Positions 25,813 to 34,766 are shown, counted from the stretch's first letter. The stretch is DNA of 64,000 nt from Candidatus Flexifilum breve (GCA_016717205.1 JADKGC010000001.1:1426001-1490000), one strand, 5' to 3'. Notes: a model not told the origin generated them from the letters alone. Program-made: numbers and translations.

Positions 25813-26565
25813 TTAGGCGTGGTGATGCGTATGGGCATGCCCGTGATCATGGTGGTCATGATCGACTGCATGCGTGTGCTCCTGATACGCCTCACCGCGA
25901 TGCGCTAACCGGTGCTCAATCCACGCGATCACTTCCGGCAGCCCCGCGCCGCTCTTCAAATCGGTGAAGCGATAGGGACGTTCCCCGCGCTGGCGTTCCG
26001 TATCGCGCTGCATGACTTCGAGGCTCGCCCCCACATACGGGGCAAGGTCGGTCTTGTTGATGATCAGCAGATCCGAACGCAGAATGCCGGGGCCGCCCTT
26101 GCGCGGAATCTTCTCACCGCCCGCCACATCGATCACGTAAAATTCGACCTCGACCAATTCTGGGCTGAAGCTCGCCGCGAGGTTGTCGCCGCCGCTTTCG
26201 AGGAAGATGATGTCCAACGCTCCGCCGAAACGCTCCATCATCAGGTCAAGCGCATCCTGATTGGCCGAAATGTCATCACGGATGGCGGTGTGCGGGCAGC
26301 CCCCCGTCTCCACGCCGTAGATCCGCTCCGGTTCGAGCGCGCTCAACCGCGTGAGGATCGCGGCATCCTCTTTGGTATAGATGTCATTGGTGATGACCGC
26401 GATGGGGTGCGTCGCCGACATGGCCTTGCACAGCTTTTCGATGAGCGTCGTCTTGCCCGACCCGACCGGGCCGCCTACGCCAATGATCAGCGGGCGGATG
26501 TCTTTCACCGTATGAACGAAGGACTGCTCGTTATACTCGACTTTGCACATCTCGTTTGACCTCAT
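25813..26565 (-). CDS. ureG: Urease accessory GTPase UreG with C-terminal His tail
   Basis: UreG is the GTPase that drives nickel insertion into urease. Visible motifs are GVGGPVGSGKTTLIEKL (P-loop, near residue 30), NDIYTKEDA, the metal-binding ETGGCPHTAIRDD (Cys-Pro-His), LESGGDNLAASFSPEL and NKTDLAP (guanine specificity). After the conserved end at about residue 217 it carries HTHAVDHDHHDHGHAHTHHH, a strongly His-rich tail. In most His-rich UreG proteins this tail is N-terminal. No ureE (nickel-binding chaperone) exists in the locus, so the tail may store or deliver Ni2+. The start ATG lies immediately after the ureF stop; an alternative internal ATG is 5 codons in. Confidence 0.97.
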   Translation of the reverse strand: MRSNEMCKVEYNEQSFVHTVKDIRPLIIGVGGPVGSGKTTLIEKLCKAMSATHPIAVITNDIYTKEDAAILTRLSALEPERIYGVETGGCPHTAIRDDISANQDALDLMMERFGGALDIIFLESGGDNLAASFSPELVEVEFYVIDVAGGEKIPRKGGPGILRSDLLIINKTDLAPYVGASLEVMQRDTERQRGERPYRFTDLKSGAGLPEVIAWIEHRLAHRGEAYQEHTHAVDHDHHDHGHAHTHHHA

Positions 26566-27258
26566 TCAACTAATGAACAACCGTTGGAAAAGTCCCTCGT
26601 GCTGCATGGCGCGGATGTCCAGCCCCAGCGCGAACCCGCCGAAATCGTCTAATGTGCGTCCGAGTGCCGCCTCGACGACCTCGGCAATCGCCGATCCGCA
26701 CGCGCCGAGCACCGCTTGCGCCTGTGTCTGCCCAATGGATATCAACTTGAGCGACGCCGCCGTTTGATTCGCCGCCAACCCATAACCGAACGCCAGCAGC
26801 GCCGACCGGGCGTCGAGGCCGAGCGCCGCGCATGCCAGCCCGTGCACCACGGCGTGGTGACCACTCCACGCTCCCTGCTCAATCCGCGCGCGGTACTCGC
26901 TCAGGCGGGCGTCCGGCTGCACATTGAGCACACTCGCCAGCATGCGCCGCCCGATCTTCTCGCTGGCCTCGCGCGTCTCTTTGGCGGGCTTCGAGGCCGC
27001 GCACAGGCTGTCCAGATAGGCGAGCTGCACGAAATCGGCCTCCCCATACGCGGATATAGCACTGTGTACGACAATCAGATCGGTGTGCGCGGCATTCTCC
27101 AGCTTCACAGCGATCAGCGCGGCGAGATCCCGCGCGGTGCGTACCGCGTCGGCCTGTGCGTAGGTCTCTAGCCCGCCCGAATGCGCGAACGCGCCCGTCG
27201 GGAACGCCGAGTCCATCCACTGGAGCAGCATGAGCAGTTGGGGCGCCGCAAACTGCAT
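26566..27258 (-). CDS. ureF: Urease accessory protein UreF
   Basis: UreF acts in the UreD-UreF-UreG complex that delivers nickel to apo-urease. The 230-residue, mostly helical protein has the family landmarks LLQWMDSAFPTGAFAHSGGLETYAQ near residues 11-35, GHHAVVHGLACAALGLD near 135-150 and a terminal RAMQHEGLFQRLFIS, which UreG binding requires. AAAGGTAG precedes the ATG. The ureF stop directly abuts the ureG start. Between ureC and ureF are about 130 nt of palindromic repeats, but both genes are in the same transcriptional direction. Confidence 0.95.
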   Translation of the reverse strand: MQFAAPQLLMLLQWMDSAFPTGAFAHSGGLETYAQADAVRTARDLAALIAVKLENAAHTDLIVVHSAISAYGEADFVQLAYLDSLCAASKPAKETREASEKIGRRMLASVLNVQPDARLSEYRARIEQGAWSGHHAVVHGLACAALGLDARSALLAFGYGLAANQTAASLKLISIGQTQAQAVLGACGSAIAEVVEAALGRTLDDFGGFALGLDIRAMQHEGLFQRLFIS

Positions 27259-27285
27259 GGTGACTACCTTTCAGAAACCAACTTG

Positions 27286-27390
27286 CATTTCGACCCCACC
27301 CCCAACCCCTCCCCGAATTCAGGGAGGGGAGACCGATTCCCCCTCTCCCCGCTTGCGTGGGAGAGGGGGCTAGGGGTTGAGGGGAAACAG
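27286..27390. repeat. C/G-rich palindromic repeats between ureC and ureF
   Basis: A GAATTC-centred copy (CCCCTCCCCGAATTCAGGG, about 27305-27330, reversed orientation) is followed by CCCCTCTCCCCGCTTGCGTG/GGAGAGGGGG and GGTTGAGGGG up to 27384. This is the same composite as at 12841-12945. It interrupts the urease operon without an obvious terminator. Confidence 0.75.
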
Positions 27391-27391
27391 C

Positions 27392-29110
27392 TTAAAACAG
27401 AAAATACCGCTGCGCGAGCGGCAGCGACGCCGCCGGTTCGCACGTGATGATCTGCCCGTCCACGCGGACTTCGTACGTTTCCGGATCCACGCTGATGTTG
27501 GGCAGGAAGTCGTTGTGAATCATGTGCGCTTTGGTCAGGCCGCGGCAGTTGGACACAGGCGCGATGATCTTCCCCAGCTTGAGCGACTCATGCACGCCGC
27601 GCTCGTAAGCGGCTTTGCTCACAAAGGTCAGCGAGGTGCTGTGAATCGCGCGGCCATAACCGCCGAACATGGGGCGACCATGCACGGGCTGCGGCGTGGG
27701 GATCGAGGCGTTCGGGTCGCCCATCTGCGCGTAGGCGATGAACCCGCCCTTGAGGATCAGCTCTGGTTTGACGCCGAAGAACGCCGGACGCCACAGCACC
27801 AGATCGGCCAGCTTGCCGACTTCGATGGAACCGACATACGCCGCCAGCCCATGTGAAATGGCCGGGTTGATGGTGTACTTGGCGACATAGCGTTTGACGC
27901 GGAAGTTGTCGTGCTTGTCGGTGTCGAGCGGGAGCTTGCCGCGCTGCGCTTTCATCTTGTGCGCGGTCTGCCACGTGCGCATGATGACTTCGCCCACACG
28001 CCCCATCGCCTGCGAATCCGACGACATCATGCTCAGCGCGCCCATGTCGTGCAGAATGTCTTCCGCGGCGATCGTTTCCGGGCGGATGCGCGACTCGGCG
28101 AACGCGAGGTCTTCGGGGATCGACGGGCTGAGGTGGTGGCACACCATCAGCATGTCGAGATGTTCGTCAATCGTGTTGACGGTGAACGGGCGCGTCGGGT
28201 TGGTCGAGGACGGCAGCACGTTGAGCTCACCGCACACCTTGATGATGTCCGGCGCATGCCCGCCGCCCGCGCCTTCCGTGTGGAAGGTGTGAATCGTGCG
28301 CCCCTTGAACGCGGCAATCGAGTCGTCGACGTAACCCGACTCGTTGAGCGTGTCCGTGTGGATGGCCACCTGCACATCGTATTCTTCGGCGACCGACAGG
28401 CAGTTGTCGATGGCGGCGGGCGTCGTGCCCCAATCCTCGTGCAGCTTGAGGCCAATCGCGCCGGCTTCGATCTGTTCGCGTAGCGGGTCGGGCAGCGATG
28501 CGTTGCCCTTGCCCATGAAGCCGAGGTTCATCGGGAACGAGTCCGCGGCTTCGAGCATGCGGTACAGATTCCACGCGCCGGGGGTGCAGGTGGTCGCATT
28601 CGTCCCGGTCGCCGGGCCGGTGCCACCGCCGAGCATCGTCGTGATGCCGGACGACAGCGCCTCTTCGATTTGCTGCGGGGCGATGAAATGGATGTGCGAA
28701 TCGATGCCGCCCGCCGTGAGGATCATGCCTTCGCCAGCGATCACTTCGGTCGCCGCGCCGACGATCATGCCGGGCGTCACCCCATCCATCACGCCGGGGT
28801 TGCCCGCCTTGCCGATAGCGGCGATCTTACCATCGCGGATGCCCACATCGGCTTTGACAATGCCCCAATGATCGATGATCAGCGCGTTGGTGATGACGAG
28901 ATCGAGCGCGCCACCCGCCCGCGTGACATCGGCGGATTGGCCCATACCGTCGCGCAGTGTCTTACCGCCGCCGAACTTGGCCTCGTCGCCGTAGCGTGTG
29001 TAATCCGCCTCAACTTCGATGATCAGGTCGGTATCGGCGAGGCGCACGCGGTCGCCCGTCGTCGGTCCATACAGATCAGCGTAAACGTGTCGTGGAATGC
29101 GCAGCGGCAT
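27392..29110 (-). CDS. ureC: Urease alpha (catalytic) subunit
   Basis: UreC is the catalytic subunit that hydrolyses urea to ammonia and carbamate with a dinickel centre. The 572-residue sequence is complete. Visible features are GGIDSHIHFIAPQQ (first two Ni ligands, near residue 133-145), GAIGLKLHEDWG (the carbamylated Lys, near 215), DVQVAIHTDTLNESG, IHTFHTEGAGGGHAPDI, and MVCHHLSPSIPEDLAFAESRIRPETIAAED, the flap with its mobile Cys-His. The ATG follows the ureB stop by 2 nt. It needs UreD, UreF and UreG, all encoded here, for activation. Confidence 0.98.
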   Translation of the reverse strand: MPLRIPRHVYADLYGPTTGDRVRLADTDLIIEVEADYTRYGDEAKFGGGKTLRDGMGQSADVTRAGGALDLVITNALIIDHWGIVKADVGIRDGKIAAIGKAGNPGVMDGVTPGMIVGAATEVIAGEGMILTAGGIDSHIHFIAPQQIEEALSSGITTMLGGGTGPATGTNATTCTPGAWNLYRMLEAADSFPMNLGFMGKGNASLPDPLREQIEAGAIGLKLHEDWGTTPAAIDNCLSVAEEYDVQVAIHTDTLNESGYVDDSIAAFKGRTIHTFHTEGAGGGHAPDIIKVCGELNVLPSSTNPTRPFTVNTIDEHLDMLMVCHHLSPSIPEDLAFAESRIRPETIAAEDILHDMGALSMMSSDSQAMGRVGEVIMRTWQTAHKMKAQRGKLPLDTDKHDNFRVKRYVAKYTINPAISHGLAAYVGSIEVGKLADLVLWRPAFFGVKPELILKGGFIAYAQMGDPNASIPTPQPVHGRPMFGGYGRAIHSTSLTFVSKAAYERGVHESLKLGKIIAPVSNCRGLTKAHMIHNDFLPNISVDPETYEVRVDGQIITCEPAASLPLAQRYFLF

Positions 29111-29112
29111 GG

Positions 29113-29430
29113 TTAGCTCTCCTTGTCCAGTGGACCGTTCACGCGGTTGTTCAAGCCGTAGATGGTGCGCGTGCCGCCGATGGTCGTCAGTTCGACCGTT
29201 TTGGTATCGCCGGGTTCAAAGCGCACGGTCAGGCCGGAGGCGATGTTCAGGCGCAGGCCATAGGCTGCGTCGCGGTCAAAAGTCAGCGCGGAATTGACTT
29301 CGTAGAAATGAAAATGCGACCCTACTTGAATCGGTCGGTCGCCCGTGTTCGCCACCAGCAGCGTGATCACCGGGCGATCAGCGTTGGCGAGGATGTCGTC
29401 GTCGGCCAGAAAGTATTCACCGGGAATCAT
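29113..29430 (-). CDS. ureB: Urease beta subunit
   Basis: The 105-residue structural subunit assembles with UreA and UreC into the urease trimer. It starts MIPGEYFLADDDILANADRP and contains the conserved NTGDRPIQVGSHFHFYEVN and YGLRLNIASGLTVRFEPGDTKTVELT. Spacing is 6 nt to ureA and 2 nt to ureC. Length is normal for separate bacterial beta subunits. Confidence 0.97.
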   Translation of the reverse strand: MIPGEYFLADDDILANADRPVITLLVANTGDRPIQVGSHFHFYEVNSALTFDRDAAYGLRLNIASGLTVRFEPGDTKTVELTTIGGTRTIYGLNNRVNGPLDKES

Positions 29431-29436
29431 AGCGCC

Positions 29437-29739
29437 TCACGGGATCGGTTCATGAATCGTGACGAGTTTCGTGCCATCGGGGAACGTGCCTTCCACCTGA
29501 ATTTCGGGAATCATCTCCGGCACGCCCTCCATCACATCCTCACGCTTGAGGATGGTCTTGCCGTACTGCATCAAATCCGCGACGGTGCGCCCGTCACGAA
29601 TACCCTCCAAAACTTCCGCCGTGATCAACGCCACCGCCTCCGGGTGATTCAGCTTGAGCCCCCGCGCGCGGCGGTCCCGCGCGACCATCGCGGCCACGTA
29701 GATCATCAGCTTGTCTTTTTCTCTCGGTGATAAGTTCAT
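29437..29739 (-). CDS. ureA: Urease gamma subunit
   Basis: The 100-residue gamma subunit begins MNLSPREKDKLMIYVAAMVA. It holds LKLNHPEAVALITAEVLEGIRDGRTVADLM and the C-terminal VEGTFPDGTKLVTIHEPI, all invariant family features. GAAAGGCAGG lies before the ATG. It is the first structural gene of ureABC, downstream of ureD and a repeat-filled gap. Confidence 0.97.
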   Translation of the reverse strand: MNLSPREKDKLMIYVAAMVARDRRARGLKLNHPEAVALITAEVLEGIRDGRTVADLMQYGKTILKREDVMEGVPEMIPEIQVEGTFPDGTKLVTIHEPIP

Positions 29740-30089
29740 AGCCTGCCTTTCTGTCAGTGAGAATATTTACCCGCAGGAACCTCTGCCCGCAGCCAGTGCC
29801 GTGTAGGGACGCGCAACGGCGCGTCCGTTTCGCTTCCAATTCGACGGACGCCCCGTTGGGCGTCCCTACAATCTCCCCCGATTGTTGAATTTGTCACTTC
29901 CTCCCCGAATTCAGGATGGGGAGACAGCAGCATCCGCCAAACCGAATTGATCTTCGTAGGGACGCGCTTCTGCGCGTCCGCTGGTGCTAGCCTCACCCCT
30001 AAATCCCCTCTCCCAAGGGCGAGGGGACTTACAGACCCGCTTGTCTCCCCTCTCCTCTAGGAGAGGGGTCGGGGGTGAGGGGAATCCCA
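29740..30089. repeat. Repeat-filled gap between ureD and ureA
   Basis: The gap contains GTAGGGACGCGCAACGGCGC (29802-29821), GGACGCCCCGTTGGGCGTCC (29853-29872), a damaged GAATTC palindrome (29903-29923), GTAGGGACGCGCTTCTGCGC (29957-29976), and the CCTCACCCCTAAATCCCC composite (29991-30082) that matches 14701-14788. No coding region is seen. The repeats lie inside the ure operon and could adjust the ratio of upstream to downstream expression. Confidence 0.75.
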
Positions 30090-30935
30090 CTATTTCCGCA
30101 GCGGCGCAGTCGAGTGCAGACACAGTTCGCGCACGCGCAGGCGCAGCGCCGAAAACGCCTCGTAGATCGTCTCCAACCGCTGACTGAGCACGCGCACGCT
30201 GAGGCCGTTCCGCGCCAGCAGTGACGCCCCGCCGATCCCATCACGCTTCGGCAATTGACTCAGCGCCGCCGCCGTATCCGTGACCAGCGCCGCCGCGTCG
30301 AGTCCCCACGCCGCGAGATCCCCGACGAGGGTCGCGCTCCCCCAACACGGGTAGCCTTCCAGCCGACCGAGCGCGTCCAGATCGAGCTGCGCGGGCTGAA
30401 TATCAGCGGCGTCGTACACCAGCAGCCCGCGCGCATCGCTCACCCGCGTGCGGTTGGCGAAGCGCCGAAACTGCAAGCGTTCACCGCGTGCCAGTCGCCC
30501 CGGCATGACGATGTCGTAGAGCAGCGCCAACGCCCCCGCTTCGAGCTTGACCTCGGTGCGCTGATGGTAATCCGCATCGGCAAAGAGGATCGCCGCATCT
30601 GGCACATACTCGAAGAACGCGCCGCGCCGCGCGGTGATGGTCGTCACCTGTTCGGCACAGCCCTCCGGCATGCGGTAGATCTTCGTCGCCGACTGCGTGG
30701 TGAACAGCGCGCGTGCCTCGTCGCCGATCTCCAGATCGATCCGGTAGCGGTCGCCCTGCACCACGCCCCCGGTCGGACTCAACAGATAGACGCACAAAAT
30801 CCCCGCCGCGTCCGGTATCGCGCGCATCACCTGTAACGGCGGACGCGAATACTGCTCGGCGAGGATCGTTCGTTCGCCCCGGCGGGCGAAGCTCAGGCGC
30901 AGTTCGCCTTCCCGACCAATACTGTGCAGCGACAT
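30090..30935 (-). CDS. ureD: Urease accessory protein UreD
   Basis: UreD binds apo-urease and recruits UreF and UreG for nickel insertion. The 281-residue beta-rich protein shows LSPTGGVVQGDRYRIDLEIGDEARALFTTQSATKIYRM near residues 53-90, the UreD/UreH core. It continues with FFEYVPDAAILFADADYHQRTEVKLEAGA and VMPGRLARGERLQF. The gene follows urtE by 3 nt, so urea transport and urease maturation are co-transcribed. The ATG lies at 30935. Confidence 0.94.
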   Translation of the reverse strand: MSLHSIGREGELRLSFARRGERTILAEQYSRPPLQVMRAIPDAAGILCVYLLSPTGGVVQGDRYRIDLEIGDEARALFTTQSATKIYRMPEGCAEQVTTITARRGAFFEYVPDAAILFADADYHQRTEVKLEAGALALLYDIVMPGRLARGERLQFRRFANRTRVSDARGLLVYDAADIQPAQLDLDALGRLEGYPCWGSATLVGDLAAWGLDAAALVTDTAAALSQLPKRDGIGGASLLARNGLSVRVLSQRLETIYEAFSALRLRVRELCLHSTAPLRK

Positions 30936-30938
30936 CGT

Positions 30939-31646
30939 CTAGACCGACAGATGTTCGCGGATAATATCCGGTGACAGTTCGTTCGCCTTCCCGTGCGAGA
31001 CGATCACGCCCTTCTGCATCACGTAACACGTATCCGCGATGCCGAGCGCGAAATCGAGAAACTGCTCGATCAGCAAAATGGCGATCTGTCCCTGATCGCG
31101 CAGCGAGCGGATCAGGTTTTCGATCTCCTCCACGATATTCGGCTGAATGCCTTCCGTCGGTTCGTCGAGCAGGAGCAAGCGCGGCTTGCGTACCAGCACC
31201 CGCCCGATGGCCAACTGCTGCTGCTGCCCACCGCTCAACGTCCCGGCGACGCGCCCGCCCATCTGCTTGAGCACGGGGAAGATCGTGTAGATTTCCTCCA
31301 GCGCCTCCGGCGATCCATTGCGCGCCTTGCCGCTCAAGGCTTCAAAGCCCATCAGCAGATTTTCGTACACGGTCAGATGCGGGAAGATGCCGCGCCCCTG
31401 CGGCACGTAGCCGAGGCCCGCGGCGGCGCGTTTGTGCGGCGGCAGCTGCGTGATCTCCTGCCCCTCATAGCGGATCGTGCCCTGCTTGGCCTTCAGAATG
31501 CCCATGATCGCCTTGAGCATGGTCGTTTTGCCCACGCCGTTGCGCCCCATCAGGCACACGACTTCGCCGGGCGCAACTTCCAGATCCACATTGTCGATGA
31601 TGCGGCTTTGCCCGTAATACACGTGCAGCCCGTTGACAGCCAGCAT
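30939..31646 (-). CDS. urtE: Urea ABC transporter ATP-binding protein UrtE
   Basis: The 235-residue ABC ATPase has the Walker A GRNGVGKTT near residue 35, Q-loop, signature LSGGQQQQLAIGR near 135 and Walker B LLLLDEPTEGI near 157. The LivF/UrtE-type N-terminus is LAVNGLHVYYGQSRIIDNVDL, and IIREHLSV is the C-terminal end. Together with UrtD it energises urea import. It is adjacent to urtD (9 nt) and ureD (3 nt), which fixes its role within the urea locus. Confidence 0.95.
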   Translation of the reverse strand: MLAVNGLHVYYGQSRIIDNVDLEVAPGEVVCLMGRNGVGKTTMLKAIMGILKAKQGTIRYEGQEITQLPPHKRAAAGLGYVPQGRGIFPHLTVYENLLMGFEALSGKARNGSPEALEEIYTIFPVLKQMGGRVAGTLSGGQQQQLAIGRVLVRKPRLLLLDEPTEGIQPNIVEEIENLIRSLRDQGQIAILLIEQFLDFALGIADTCYVMQKGVIVSHGKANELSPDIIREHLSV

Positions 31647-31655
31647 AAATCCCCC

Positions 31656-32405
31656 TTAGGCCGCGTGCCGGTGTCCGAGATACACCTCGACCACGCGCTC
31701 ATTCGCCTGCACTTCGTCGACCAGCCCTTCGCACAGCAGCTTACCCATATGCAGCACAGTGACCGTGGTCGCGAACTGGCGAACGAACACCATGTCATGT
31801 TCCACCACGAGGATCGAGCGGCCTTCCGCGATACGGTGCAGCAGTTCCCCTGTGTGATCGCGTTCGCGCCGCGTCATCCCGGCGACGGGCTCGTCGAGCA
31901 GCAGCAGCTTGGGCGACTGCACCAGCAGCATGCCGATCTCCAGCCACTGCTTCTGCCCATGCGAGAGTATACCCGCCGCGACGTTGCGCTGCGTCATCAG
32001 GTTGGTGTTGACGAGCGTCTCTTCGATCACGTCGTGCTGATCCGGCGTCAGCTTACGGCTCAGGCCGATAACGGGCGTCTTGAAGCCGAGTGCCGCTTCG
32101 AGATTTTCATACACGGTCAGGCTGTTGAACACGCTCGGCGTCTGGAACTTGCGCCCAATGCCATGCTTGACCAACTGGTGTTCGGTGACGCGGGTGACAT
32201 CCAGCTTCTGATCAAAGATCACCTTGCCGTGATCGGGGCGGGTTTTGCCCGTCATGATGTCCAGCAGCGTCGATTTGCCCGCGCCGTTCGGGCCGATCAG
32301 GAAGCGCAGTTCGCCATAGCGGATGTTGAAGCTCAGGCTGTCCAGCACTTTGAAGCCGTCAAAGCTCACCGTCACGTTCTGCATGTCCATGATGTAGTCG
32401 GTCAT
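31656..32405 (-). CDS. urtD: Urea ABC transporter ATP-binding protein UrtD
   Basis: The 249-residue ATPase has Walker A GPNGAGKST near residue 38, signature LSHGQKQWLEIGM near 148, Walker B LLLLDEPVAGM near 169 and the switch region ILVVEHDM. The LivG/UrtD-specific VKHGIGRKFQTPSVFNSLTVYENL is present. It lies between urtC (after a repeat-containing gap) and urtE. The C-terminal VQANERVVEVYLG end is typical of UrtD. Confidence 0.95.
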   Translation of the reverse strand: MTDYIMDMQNVTVSFDGFKVLDSLSFNIRYGELRFLIGPNGAGKSTLLDIMTGKTRPDHGKVIFDQKLDVTRVTEHQLVKHGIGRKFQTPSVFNSLTVYENLEAALGFKTPVIGLSRKLTPDQHDVIEETLVNTNLMTQRNVAAGILSHGQKQWLEIGMLLVQSPKLLLLDEPVAGMTRRERDHTGELLHRIAEGRSILVVEHDMVFVRQFATTVTVLHMGKLLCEGLVDEVQANERVVEVYLGHRHAA

Positions 32406-32586
32406 TGCGTGCTCCTCCTCTTAAGCGTGCCTACTGTAACTAGCTCATAAACCTAGGCGGACGTGCCGTTGCGCGTCCCTACACGGATATCCCGTGATTC
32501 ATCTCCACCGATGCTGGTGCATCTGGTTAGGCGAACCTGCTGTCTCCCCTCCCTGAATTCGGGGAGGGGCCGGGGGTGGGGTCGCG
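32406..32586. repeat. Repeats between urtC and urtD
   Basis: The gap contains GGACGTGCCGTTGCGCGTCC (32459-32478) and a full CTCCCCTCCCTGAATTCGGG/GAGGGGCCGGGGGTGGGG element (32544-32582). The latter is almost identical to the element inside the coding sequence at 43730-43767. No gene is present. Confidence 0.75.
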
Positions 32587-33672
32587 TTACACCACCGTCG
32601 GCGTCTCGACCGCTTCCAGCGCGACCGACGCCTCCCCCGGCTTCGACCGCAGCCGCGCGATCCCGTCGCTGATGGAGCCGACCAGCCCCTTCGGAAACAG
32701 CAGCACTACGCCGACGAACAGCGCGCCCATGATCAACTGCCAGATATCCGGGCGTGCCGTGCTGATCGCGCTTTTGCCCGTGTTGACCAGCAGCGCCCCG
32801 AGGATCGCGCCGATCAGTGAGCCACGGCCGCCGACCGCCACCCAGATCACGATCTCGATGGAGGCGGTGATGTCCAACTGCTTGGGCGAAATGATGCCGA
32901 CCTGCGGCACAAACAGCACCCCAGCGATTCCGGCGATCCCCGCCGAGAGCATGAACACCAGCGTCTTGATCAGCACCGGGTTGTAGCCCATAAAGCGCAC
33001 GCGGTTTTCGTCATCGCGGATGGCGACCAGCAGCCGTCCGAAGCGCGACTTGATCAGCAGCCGCGCGCCGAGGTACACGACCGCCAGTACGATCACCGAG
33101 GCGATATACAGCGCGACTTTCGTGTCCGGCGTGGCGAGCGGCGCGCCAAACATGGTGCGCATTTCGGTGATGCCGTTCGTCCCGTTGATCAAGCGCTGCT
33201 GCCCGATGAGCAGGAGCGCGACGATGGCCGTCAGCGCCTGCGTGATGATCGAGAAGTACACGCCCTGAATGCGGCTGCGGAAGATCATGTAACCGAGCAG
33301 CCCGGCGATGATCATCGGGAAGACCGCCGCGAGCAGAATCGCGACGACGGGCGAATAAAACGGCTGCCACAACGCCGGGAGCGTGGTCACGCCGTACAAG
33401 CCCATGAATTCCGGCATGCGCGTGCCTGCCGCTTCGAGATTCAGGTACATGGCGAAGCAGTACGCGCCCAACCCGAAGAACAAGCCCTGACCGAGGCTCA
33501 ACATGCCCGTGTAGCCCCAGATCAGGTCCAGCCCCACGGCGACAATCGCATAGGTCAAAAAGCGCCCCAGCAGATTGATCTGAAACGGCGAAATCAGCGT
33601 GGGCAGCACGAAAATCATGATGAGCGCGACGACGATCACGCCCAGGGTGTGGAGATTGAGATGCTTCAACAT
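32587..33672 (-). CDS. urtC: Urea ABC transporter permease UrtC
   Basis: The 361-residue LivM-type permease has about ten hydrophobic segments. Its landmarks are GYTGMLSLGQGLFFGLGAYCFAMYL near residue 55, SRIQGVYFSIITQALTAIV near 130, GTNGITEM (residues ~165) and RFGRLLVAIRDDENRVRFMGYN with the cytoplasmic loop that contacts the ATPase. It pairs with UrtB. It begins 13 nt past the urtB stop. The C-terminus is Lys/Pro-rich but normal. Confidence 0.95.
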   Translation of the reverse strand: MLKHLNLHTLGVIVVALIMIFVLPTLISPFQINLLGRFLTYAIVAVGLDLIWGYTGMLSLGQGLFFGLGAYCFAMYLNLEAAGTRMPEFMGLYGVTTLPALWQPFYSPVVAILLAAVFPMIIAGLLGYMIFRSRIQGVYFSIITQALTAIVALLLIGQQRLINGTNGITEMRTMFGAPLATPDTKVALYIASVIVLAVVYLGARLLIKSRFGRLLVAIRDDENRVRFMGYNPVLIKTLVFMLSAGIAGIAGVLFVPQVGIISPKQLDITASIEIVIWVAVGGRGSLIGAILGALLVNTGKSAISTARPDIWQLIMGALFVGVVLLFPKGLVGSISDGIARLRSKPGEASVALEAVETPTVV

Positions 33673-33685
33673 CGTGTCTCCCTCA

Positions 33686-34612
33686 TCACGTACGTGAGCG
33701 CAGTGCCAGCAGCCCGTTCGGACGGAACTGCAGGAAGGCGATGATGACGACGAAGACCAGCACCTTGCCGAGTGACGCCGCCGAGTCGAAGCCCGCCGAC
33801 GAGATGTACATCTCGAAGATCGGGTTGAGCGTCCCGATCACGATGGCGGCGAGGATCGTCCCCGGCAGGCTGCCGACACCGCCGAGCACCACGACCATGA
33901 ACGCATCCACGATGTAGCCTGTACCCAACTGCGGCCCGATCTGCCCGATGAGCGTGAGCGCCGACCCGGCGACGCCCGCCAGCCCCGTGCCGAGCGCGAA
34001 AGTGTACGCATCGACGCGCCGCGTCGCTACGCCGAGCGAGGCCGCGATCTCGCGGTTCTGCATGACCGCGCGCGTGCGCCGCCCGTTCGAGGTGCGATAC
34101 AAATAGAAGTACACGCCGATCACGCAGATCACCGCCAGCAAAATGATGAACAGGCGCGCGTACGGAAAACCAATCCCCTGCGCGACCACCAGCCGACCAT
34201 CCAGCCACGCGGGCGAGGTGACCGGCACGTTGCGCGGGTCATAGCTGCGCGCGACCTGCTGCAAGATCAGCCCGATGCCCCAGGTCGCCAGCAAGGTATC
34301 GAGCGGACGCCCATATAAACGCCGAATCACGGTGACTTCGAGCAGGTAGCCCAACGCCGCCGTGATCAGGAACGCCGCCACAATCGAGACCACAAACACC
34401 AGCCCTTCGCGCTGACCATCTGCGCCCCGCAGCGGCACGGCGAGAAACTGCTGAAAGAAATAGGTCACATACGCGCCGACCATGATGAATTCGCCGTGCG
34501 CCATGTTGATGACTTTCATCAACCCGAACGAGAACGCCAACCCGAGCGCGGTCAGCAGCAGGATCGAGCCGATGCTCAATCCGGTAAACAACTGCGAAAT
34601 CAGGATATTCAT
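33686..34612 (-). CDS. urtB: Urea ABC transporter permease UrtB
   Basis: The LivH-type permease of about 308 residues has eight hydrophobic segments. NMAHGEFIMVGAYVTYF near residue 40, LLATWGIGLILQQVAR and NREIAASLGVATRRVDAYTFALGTGLAGVAG (cytoplasmic loop) are diagnostic. An upstream in-frame ATG would add 13 residues. The ATG at 34612 is preferred because AGGGG precedes it by 6 nt and MNILISQLFTGLSIGSILLL is the usual N-terminus. The upstream extension would run into the intergenic hairpin. Confidence 0.95.
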   Translation of the reverse strand: MNILISQLFTGLSIGSILLLTALGLAFSFGLMKVINMAHGEFIMVGAYVTYFFQQFLAVPLRGADGQREGLVFVVSIVAAFLITAALGYLLEVTVIRRLYGRPLDTLLATWGIGLILQQVARSYDPRNVPVTSPAWLDGRLVVAQGIGFPYARLFIILLAVICVIGVYFYLYRTSNGRRTRAVMQNREIAASLGVATRRVDAYTFALGTGLAGVAGSALTLIGQIGPQLGTGYIVDAFMVVVLGGVGSLPGTILAAIVIGTLNPIFEMYISSAGFDSAASLGKVLVFVVIIAFLQFRPNGLLALRSRT

Positions 34613-34637
34613 CTGCATCCCCTGTAGAAACCAAAAT

Positions 34638-34667
34638 GTGCTTCTGCCCACAATGAGGCAGAAGCAC
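34638..34667 (-). terminator. Hairpin between urtA and urtB
   Basis: Perfect 11-bp stem GTGCTTCTGCC/GGCAGAAGCAC with an 8-nt loop, followed on the minus strand by ATTTTGG. A partial terminator or mRNA-stabilising stem here would keep the binding-protein message more abundant than the permease message, a common layout in ABC operons. Confidence 0.6.
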
Positions 34668-34766
34668 GCTGCATAGTCGCCAGAACCTGCTGGGTTAGCT
34701 GGACGGAGTCGCTTCCGGCACCACCCAGTCAGCGCAGATGCCGTCCGGACGGCTGAGCACAGTCGC

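Noticed and set aside
30993..32450. A 485-codon plus-strand frame covering urtD and urtE.
   Set aside because: Both ABC ATPases on the minus strand are complete with Walker and signature motifs. The plus-strand product matches nothing.
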